Source: Pirellulaceae bacterium (lineage in GTDB: Bacteria > Planctomycetota > Planctomycetia > Pirellulales > Pirellulaceae). From it: a DNA stretch of 64,000 nt. The notes beneath the pieces were generated by a model. It was not told where the DNA came from. It saw only the letters and a program-made list of their open reading frames with translations, and did not search any database. Positions 59,298-64,000 of this stretch are shown piece after piece. The DNA is taken from contig JADYZV010000070.1 in NCBI GenBank assembly GCA_020852965.1, positions 102,468-166,467 of the forward strand, given 5' to 3'. A program made the translations under genes and the position numbers. Numbering within the stretch: position 1 is the first letter of the stretch; each line of letters opens with the position of its first letter.

Positions 59298-59786
59298 ATG
59301 TTGACTGTAGCTGCCAACGCTAGAACGACCATTGTCAATGCGGCCTTCTTACAAGAGGTCAAGGATTCGAACGTGCGGCTGTGGTCGGTGTTGCACGAAC
59401 TGCGCGACCTGCGTGTGGGCAATGCCGAGGCACGTACTCTGGCGCACGAATTGGTGGAGTTGATGAGCGAACTTCGCGACTCGATCGCGCTTGAATTCTC
59501 GCTGGAAGAGACCTATGGATTTATTGAGGGGGCCGCCCGCATTGGTGGCCTTGGGATGCCCGACGCGGCCAAGTCTAAAATTCAGCACCGCGAACTTTAC
59601 TTACAATTAAATGAATTGTGCGAACAAGTCGAAGAAGCTCAGTATCGCGGCACGATAGCTCGTGACCTGCATCTCTACTTGGAAAGCTTCAAACGATTCG
59701 ATCAAGCGATGCACGCCCATGAAGAGTTCGAGTCGGAGTTGATCCGTTGTGCTCTTGGCGTTCGCGCACAACGAACATCGCAGTAG
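59298..59786 (+). CDS. Hemerythrin-like helical protein
   Basis: 162 residues. ATG 59298 is preceded by AAAGGAG at an ideal seven bases, so I reject a longer frame from 59244. The sequence is all-helical with four amphipathic segments: WSVLHELRDLRVGN, LVELMSELRDSIALEFSLEE, HRELYLQLNELCEQVEEAQ and FDQAMHAHEEFESELIR. The order and spacing resemble the hemerythrin-like domain, where His and Glu residues bind two iron atoms, but only some of the usual ligands are visible (for example EFSLEE where HFxxEE is expected). It may be a degraded or divergent sensor. It is followed after 25 bases by a response regulator gene, so the pair is likely one operon. Confidence 0.55.
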   Translation: MLTVAANARTTIVNAAFLQEVKDSNVRLWSVLHELRDLRVGNAEARTLAHELVELMSELRDSIALEFSLEETYGFIEGAARIGGLGMPDAAKSKIQHRELYLQLNELCEQVEEAQYRGTIARDLHLYLESFKRFDQAMHAHEEFESELIRCALGVRAQRTSQ

Positions 59787-59811
59787 TTAACATTCTATTT
59801 GGATAAAACCG

Positions 59812-60261
59812 ATGGTGTGGGTTAACCCGGAAGGTACGGGGCAAGCGCTCGAGATTATGCTGATCGAGGACAGCTTGGTCGATGCGCGGCTGACGATCGA
59901 AGCCCTGCGGCGGTGTGGCATCCATCATCGCTTGAGCCTCTTTCGGGACGGCAGTGAGGCGATCGAATTTCTCTACCAACGCGGTGTCTTTTCTCGCGCT
60001 CCGCGTCCGGATGTTGTATTGTTGGATCTATTTCTACCTGATACCGACGGAGTTTCCGTGCTGCGTCAACTGCGCACCGAACGCTCATTTACGAATATTC
60101 CGGTCGTCGTACTCACCAGCAGCGATGACGGGGCCGACCAGCATCAGTGCGAAGAACTCGGAGTGAGCAGTTACATCCGCAAGCCGTTCAACGAAGACAA
60201 GTTCCTAAGTGTGATTCGGCGACTCAAAGGTCTGTCGCTAGCCATTGAAACAGCTAGCTAA
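59812..60261 (+). CDS. Single-domain response regulator (Rcp1-like)
   Basis: 149 residues. A stand-alone receiver domain: acidic pair Glu19-Asp20 (IMLIEDSLVDARL), phosphoacceptor Asp72 (DVVLLDLFLPDTDG), Thr102/Ser103 (VVLTSSDD) and Lys124 (YIRKPFNED). The pattern EDxxxDxxLxxEAL and LPDTDGxxVLRxLR is that of Rcp1-type regulators that relay signals from phytochrome-like or hybrid histidine kinases. No output domain is present. The matching kinase is not in this window. Start: ATG 59812, no strong ribosome site. Its stop overlaps that of the convergent LarA-like gene by three bases. Confidence 0.93.
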   Translation: MVWVNPEGTGQALEIMLIEDSLVDARLTIEALRRCGIHHRLSLFRDGSEAIEFLYQRGVFSRAPRPDVVLLDLFLPDTDGVSVLRQLRTERSFTNIPVVVLTSSDDGADQHQCEELGVSSYIRKPFNEDKFLSVIRRLKGLSLAIETAS

Positions 60262-61526
60262 TGCATTTCGAATCGCTCTATCAGGTCGCCGTGCTCATCA
60301 AATTGAAGCTGGCTGGGTTGGTTTAGAATTTCAATATCGCTACGGCTGCTAGCCATCTCAAAGAACGCTTCGCTGCACTCGACTTCACTTAGGCTCAGTG
60401 TGTCGCGAATCCACATGGCTGTTACCTGTTCGTGAGAGACGTAACCCGCCAATTGACAGGCCGTGACCAGTGCCTGGCGATCGTTGACAAAATCGATGGG
60501 GAGCATGGCGGCGGTCACATGGCCGGCGGTGATACAATTCACATGTGTCGCTCGGCGGTCCATTGCTTCGACGACTCGGCGGTGGCATAGCTCGGCCAAG
60601 CCAATGCCGCTGGCGTTGCCGTGCGTGGCTTCGGTAAGACGACGTACGTAAATGTGATGAATGTTGGGGCTGTCACCTTCGATAGCTGCATGATCGTTAC
60701 GTTTGCGTCCGATAACATTGGTATCCATCCCAGCTCCGGAAATGTTCTTGCCAATCTGATCGACGATCAGCAAGTCCGATTGGTCAAACGGCAGACGCGG
60801 CATCCAGCTCTTGACGCGTTCGAGCAATTCCGGCTCGCGAGCTTCAATTTCATTAGGGGCGACCCCGACGACTTCGGCCGTTTCCTCGTAAGCGTTTTCC
60901 AGTATGGCCAAGCCGGCTAGAATGCGACAACCTTCGATGACCTCGCGCGCTACCGAGCGGACGATCTGATCGAACGAGTAGTTGAAAATCACTCGGTGAT
61001 AGACTTCAGCCCCCTGACGTTTGCCTAAGCCGATGAGCATCATCTTCATCAAGCCGCTCTCGATATCGCCGGCGAAGCGTGTGTGAGGCTTGATGCGATT
61101 GACGACCAACACGTGATCAGCCGACAGAGCCATACGATCAAAGTAGACCGGAAAGCCCTCCGCCGCCGTCGCTACTTGATCGACTTCCATGCTGCTGCGC
61201 ACGGGGCATCCCATGGTCGCTTGGGTTATTCCCAAACGGGCCAACACGTCGGCTTGCCCTTCGTCCGTTGCGCCACCGTGGCTACCCATCGCCGGAACCA
61301 AGAAAGGCCGCGCACCGCGCTGTTTGAGGAAGTCAACGCAGGCGCGAGTTATCTCTGCGATTCCAGCGATGCCACGACTTCCCACCGTGATCGCTACGGT
61401 TTGGCCGCTCAGCTCGCGCTCGATACATCCAGCCAAGGCGGACATCACGGCTGCGGGGACATGCTCGATGCGTGGCCGCGGGAACGATTGGCGCATGCGA
61501 AAGAAACGGGGAAGCGGCTCGGTCAC
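60258..61526 (-). CDS. LarA-like (lactate racemase superfamily, DUF2088-type) protein
   Basis: 422 residues from GTG 61526, chosen because GAGG lies seven bases upstream and the protein then begins TEPLPRFFRMRQSFPRPRIE; TTG at 61541 would add five residues. LarA binds the nickel-pincer cofactor and interconverts lactate isomers. Here the residues that match its cofactor-binding set are visible: GSHGGATDEGQ, NRIKPHTRFAGDIESGLMKM and GAEVYHRV, giving two His and the key Lys. Other parts include LLIVDQIGKNISGAGMDTN. Many LarA-like proteins act on other 2-hydroxyacids, so the substrate is open. No larB, larC or larE genes are seen in this window. Cytoplasmic. Confidence 0.72.
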   Translation of the reverse strand: MTEPLPRFFRMRQSFPRPRIEHVPAAVMSALAGCIERELSGQTVAITVGSRGIAGIAEITRACVDFLKQRGARPFLVPAMGSHGGATDEGQADVLARLGITQATMGCPVRSSMEVDQVATAAEGFPVYFDRMALSADHVLVVNRIKPHTRFAGDIESGLMKMMLIGLGKRQGAEVYHRVIFNYSFDQIVRSVAREVIEGCRILAGLAILENAYEETAEVVGVAPNEIEAREPELLERVKSWMPRLPFDQSDLLIVDQIGKNISGAGMDTNVIGRKRNDHAAIEGDSPNIHHIYVRRLTEATHGNASGIGLAELCHRRVVEAMDRRATHVNCITAGHVTAAMLPIDFVNDRQALVTACQLAGYVSHEQVTAMWIRDTLSLSEVECSEAFFEMASSRSDIEILNQPSQLQFDEHGDLIERFEMH

Positions 61527-61601
61527 AACACAGCCTCGCAAACAGACTTGTAGGTAGAGTAGGGTTGGAAAACGAACCCAACCATAGAGTTTTTCAAATG
61601 G

Positions 61602-61620
61602 CTAAACCTGGATTGTTCAT
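61602..61620. repeat. Third copy of a dispersed 19-bp motif
   Basis: CTAAACCTGGATTGTTCAT resembles TTAAACCCGGATTATTCAT (27592-27610) and TTAAACCCGGATTGTTCAT (34827-34845). All three lie in spacers. Confidence 0.65.
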
Positions 61621-61694
61621 AGGCGATTGAAACACGATATGCGGTATGTTGTACCTTCCCGTCGCGACTCCAGCCCAATGTGCCGCAGTCCGAA

Positions 61695-63776
61695 CTAAGG
61701 AACTGCGCTAGCTGACTCGGCTGCCAGAGCCGCCTCAAACTCTTGCAGTTGCTTGAGCATTTGACGTTCGTGGGGCGCGAGGCGAATGGCTTTCTTTTGA
61801 GTGCGGACAGCATCTTCGAGCTGCCCATCGGCAAAATAACAGCGGGCCAACGTATCCAGATATACGGGCTCATCGGGCATTAACTCTAACGATCGCAGGC
61901 TGAGGCTCAGGGCTTCGCTGGTGCTGATTTCACACTTACTCAAAAGCCAAGCGAGTTGATTGCACTCCTCCGCCAAACGTGGCCCAGACATCGCTCGGCT
62001 CATGCGATCTGCGGACTTCGATAGTTGCTCTTCGGCTTCCAAGACGCGAATGCGGAAGACACCGCTCATTTCGTCAAAGGCCATTTGGAAATAACTGTGG
62101 AACGGTTCGTCGCTTCCGAGCTGTTGCAATGCAATGACCACATCGGGGTTGGGAGATACCCCTGCAACTTCAAGCGCTTTCCGTAGATGTTCGCTCGCCA
62201 GCGGTTTCTTGTTCTCGTCGAACGCCGCCAATCCGCTGTAGAAATGAAAATTTGCCAGCGCTGCGGCAGGATTGTTATACACGTCGGCTTGCATTGGCAA
62301 ACTAGGCTCGCCATGCTGCTGTGCTTCTTCGGCCAGCGGACGGAGCGTTTCGGCTGCTTTCGCATTCTCTCCACCAAACCAGTAGAATTGCGCCAAGTCG
62401 GCGCGAATGCCAGCTTGGACTCGTGATTCGAGTGCCAGAGCGCGCAAGTATTCTTGCTCCGCCCATGGGAATAGTCCACGCTGGGCTAATAGTCGCGCAT
62501 GTTGGTAGTGTCGATTCGCTCGGATCTCTTCCAGATTCAGGTTCGTGAGCGCCTTGAGTTGTTCCACTTGCTTGACAATCGCCTCGCTGGCCGCAACGGC
62601 GGCGGCCTGTGCAGACGATTCGTCGCCAAGTTGTAGGTAGCTTTCGGCCAAGTAATAACCGAGTTGTGGTTCGTCCTTGAATTGGTCGGCATACTTCGCA
62701 GCCAGTTCTGGGACCAGCTCGGGCAGCTCGGCTTCGATCGCCCAAGCGGCAGCCGTCAATAGAGCTTGCGGTTCGTTGCCGACCAGCTCCAAACTCGAAC
62801 GAACCAATGCCAAGGCAGGCTCGCGGCCATAGTGCTCGGTAATCCACGAACCCAACCAGCGATACAGCCGTAGCGTTACGGCCCGCGTCCGCATGTGCTC
62901 GAACGAACGTCCCGATCGTTGGGATGCAGCCTGTGGCTGAGTCGTCGCGAGCTCTTGCTCGCGTGCGACGATCTCCCGCCAGCGGGCCAAGTGGCTGTCT
63001 GCGACGGGGCCGGTTAATAGCTCGGAACTGTTCTGCAGATCGTCAGTGAACGCCTGCAACCACTGCGCAGCCACGCGCCGGCTATCTCCAAGTGTCAGTG
63101 CGATCGAGCCTACGAGCTGGCTCGACTGTTGAGCTCTACTGGAGGGGGCAAGCAACTTCAATTGTTTGCTGATGGCCTGCATCAAATACAACGCGGCCGA
63201 TTTCGAACGCAACTCATGGCTCTCAAAACGCGCCAAGCGGCATAGGGCCAGCAGTGCATCGGGTGAGCTTCGCTCGGACAATTGCAGCAATACCGTATCG
63301 CGATCCTCCGTGGTCGATTCGTTGTAGCTCTTGAGCAGTTCACGCACCTCGAGCGAATCGGTTTCGAGCCACCACACCACATTCTGGCTCTCGATCAAGT
63401 ACCGCGCCGCCCGGGCAACATGCGCGTTGGCATGTTCCTCTGCCGCTTGTCGCAATTGCTCGAATGCCGCCAAGCCAAACCGTTCGAGCTCCCACTTAGC
63501 GTCGCTACGGCGGTGATAGTTATTGTCGCCGAGCTGCTCGATCAGCGAAGCAATGCGAGCTTGTCGCTGCGACTCACTCTCCTGGTTAGCGGTCGACGCT
63601 GGCGACCGGCCGGTCGTTGCTGCGGCCGTAGCCGCTTCGTCGGCGAGCCGCTTGTCTGCGGTTTGAGCTGACGCCGTGACCGCAGCCATGATCCACAAGC
63701 CGGCGATCCACAGGGGGCGTCGACGGACTAGAGGCATACGGAAACGCGTTGACGACGAGTAAGAACGTTCAACCAT
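61695..63776 (-). CDS. Secreted HEAT/TPR-repeat protein
   Basis: 693 residues from ATG 63776. A signal peptide is visible: RRRPLWIAGLWIMAAVTASA then Q. Residues 75-230 are helical pairs with IASLIEQLGDNNYHRRSDAK and WELERFGLAAFEQLRQAAEE, the pattern of HEAT-type repeats seen in planctomycete secreted proteins. Residues 330-680 are tetratricopeptide-like, ending with EEQLSKSADRMSRAM and LMPDEPVYLDTLARCYFADG QLEDAVRTQ-type units. Alanine- and glutamate-rich throughout. It probably scaffolds other proteins in the periplasm or at the cell surface. No enzymatic motif is seen. It lies 167 bp upstream of the LarA-like gene on the same strand. Confidence 0.85.
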   Translation of the reverse strand: MVERSYSSSTRFRMPLVRRRPLWIAGLWIMAAVTASAQTADKRLADEAATAAATTGRSPASTANQESESQRQARIASLIEQLGDNNYHRRSDAKWELERFGLAAFEQLRQAAEEHANAHVARAARYLIESQNVVWWLETDSLEVRELLKSYNESTTEDRDTVLLQLSERSSPDALLALCRLARFESHELRSKSAALYLMQAISKQLKLLAPSSRAQQSSQLVGSIALTLGDSRRVAAQWLQAFTDDLQNSSELLTGPVADSHLARWREIVAREQELATTQPQAASQRSGRSFEHMRTRAVTLRLYRWLGSWITEHYGREPALALVRSSLELVGNEPQALLTAAAWAIEAELPELVPELAAKYADQFKDEPQLGYYLAESYLQLGDESSAQAAAVAASEAIVKQVEQLKALTNLNLEEIRANRHYQHARLLAQRGLFPWAEQEYLRALALESRVQAGIRADLAQFYWFGGENAKAAETLRPLAEEAQQHGEPSLPMQADVYNNPAAALANFHFYSGLAAFDENKKPLASEHLRKALEVAGVSPNPDVVIALQQLGSDEPFHSYFQMAFDEMSGVFRIRVLEAEEQLSKSADRMSRAMSGPRLAEECNQLAWLLSKCEISTSEALSLSLRSLELMPDEPVYLDTLARCYFADGQLEDAVRTQKKAIRLAPHERQMLKQLQEFEAALAAESASAVP

Positions 63777-64000
63777 GGGCGAACTCTTGGTCTTCGCATG
63801 AAGAAAACAGGGTAAACGTTCACGGGTTTGTTAACTGCAATTGCTGACCGCTCCGTCGGTCAGTCACTCTTCGCTCTTCTATCGTGGAGATCGCTCCACG
63901 AATTGAACCCCCTAGTGCTTCAACCATTCTTAATTTTGGGGTTGGTTGTAGTGGACGAGGTTACGAGTCCCAAACGGTTAACGATTTAAAGGGACTCGTA
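63777..64000. other. Right-edge spacer with hairpins
   Basis: Hairpins: CTGACCG/CGGTCAG (63844-63863), CGTGGAG/CTCCACG (63883-63900) and a perfect 10-bp pair TACGAGTCCC (63962-63971) with GGGACTCGTA (63991-64000). The last two contain a segment whose inverse lies at 28026-28049. No gene is seen. Confidence 0.7.

Overview
The window looks like chromosomal DNA of a planctomycete, most likely of the Pirellulales/Rhodopirellula type. The evidence is family content: two large secreted proteins combining a PSCyt1-type cytochrome c motif with DUF1549 and DUF1553, two Tat-exported DUF1501 proteins, a DUF1559 pilin-like protein next to a small transthyretin-like lipoprotein, and two secreted giants with LEPR-XLL-like N-terminal motifs. 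No rRNA, tRNA, CRISPR array, phage gene or transposase was recognised.

Region 1 (1-16696, minus strand) is a nine-gene type II secretion / type IV pilus-like assembly operon. In transcription order it encodes a PilB/GspE-type ATPase, a PilT-type ATPase, a second PilB/GspE ATPase, a GspF platform protein, GspG-like, unclassified, GspH-like and GspI-like pseudopilins, and a GspK-like protein of at least 1,607 residues that runs off the left edge. No secretin, GspC/L/M or prepilin peptidase is seen here.

Region 2 (16697-26051, plus strand) is divergent and holds rpoB and rpoC, with a sigma70-like promoter candidate, a partly duplicated leader, a 9-bp tandem repeat between the genes, and tandem terminators plus a 91-bp repeat array after rpoC. 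A ferritin-like diiron protein of unknown role (26052-27503, minus) follows.

Region 3 (27504-40462) looks like a carbohydrate-related secreted cluster: two glycosidase-like proteins with matching C-terminal domains, a cytochrome/DUF1549/DUF1553 protein, a DUF1501 protein, a DUF1559 protein, a lipoprotein, and a divergent XylR-like regulator. Its spacers are rich in dispersed repeats, including a 13.9-copy heptamer array with G-quadruplex potential.

Region 4 (40463-52663) carries biotin-protein ligase, a secreted WD40 protein, a 1,655-residue SdrD_B-repeat surface protein, a small Rossmann methyltransferase-like protein, and a 1,027-residue subtilisin-like protease. Region 5 (52664-64000) carries a second cytochrome/DUF1549/DUF1553 gene and a second DUF1501 gene with an ATPase gene between them, a hemerythrin-like/response-regulator pair, a LarA-like protein and a secreted TPR/HEAT protein.

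The strongest candidates for something new are the giant GspK-like protein within the two-PilB platform, the cysteine pairs that co-vary between repeats of the surface protein, and several non-autonomous repeat elements with terminal inverted repeats. All family assignments are by eye from motifs; no database search was run.
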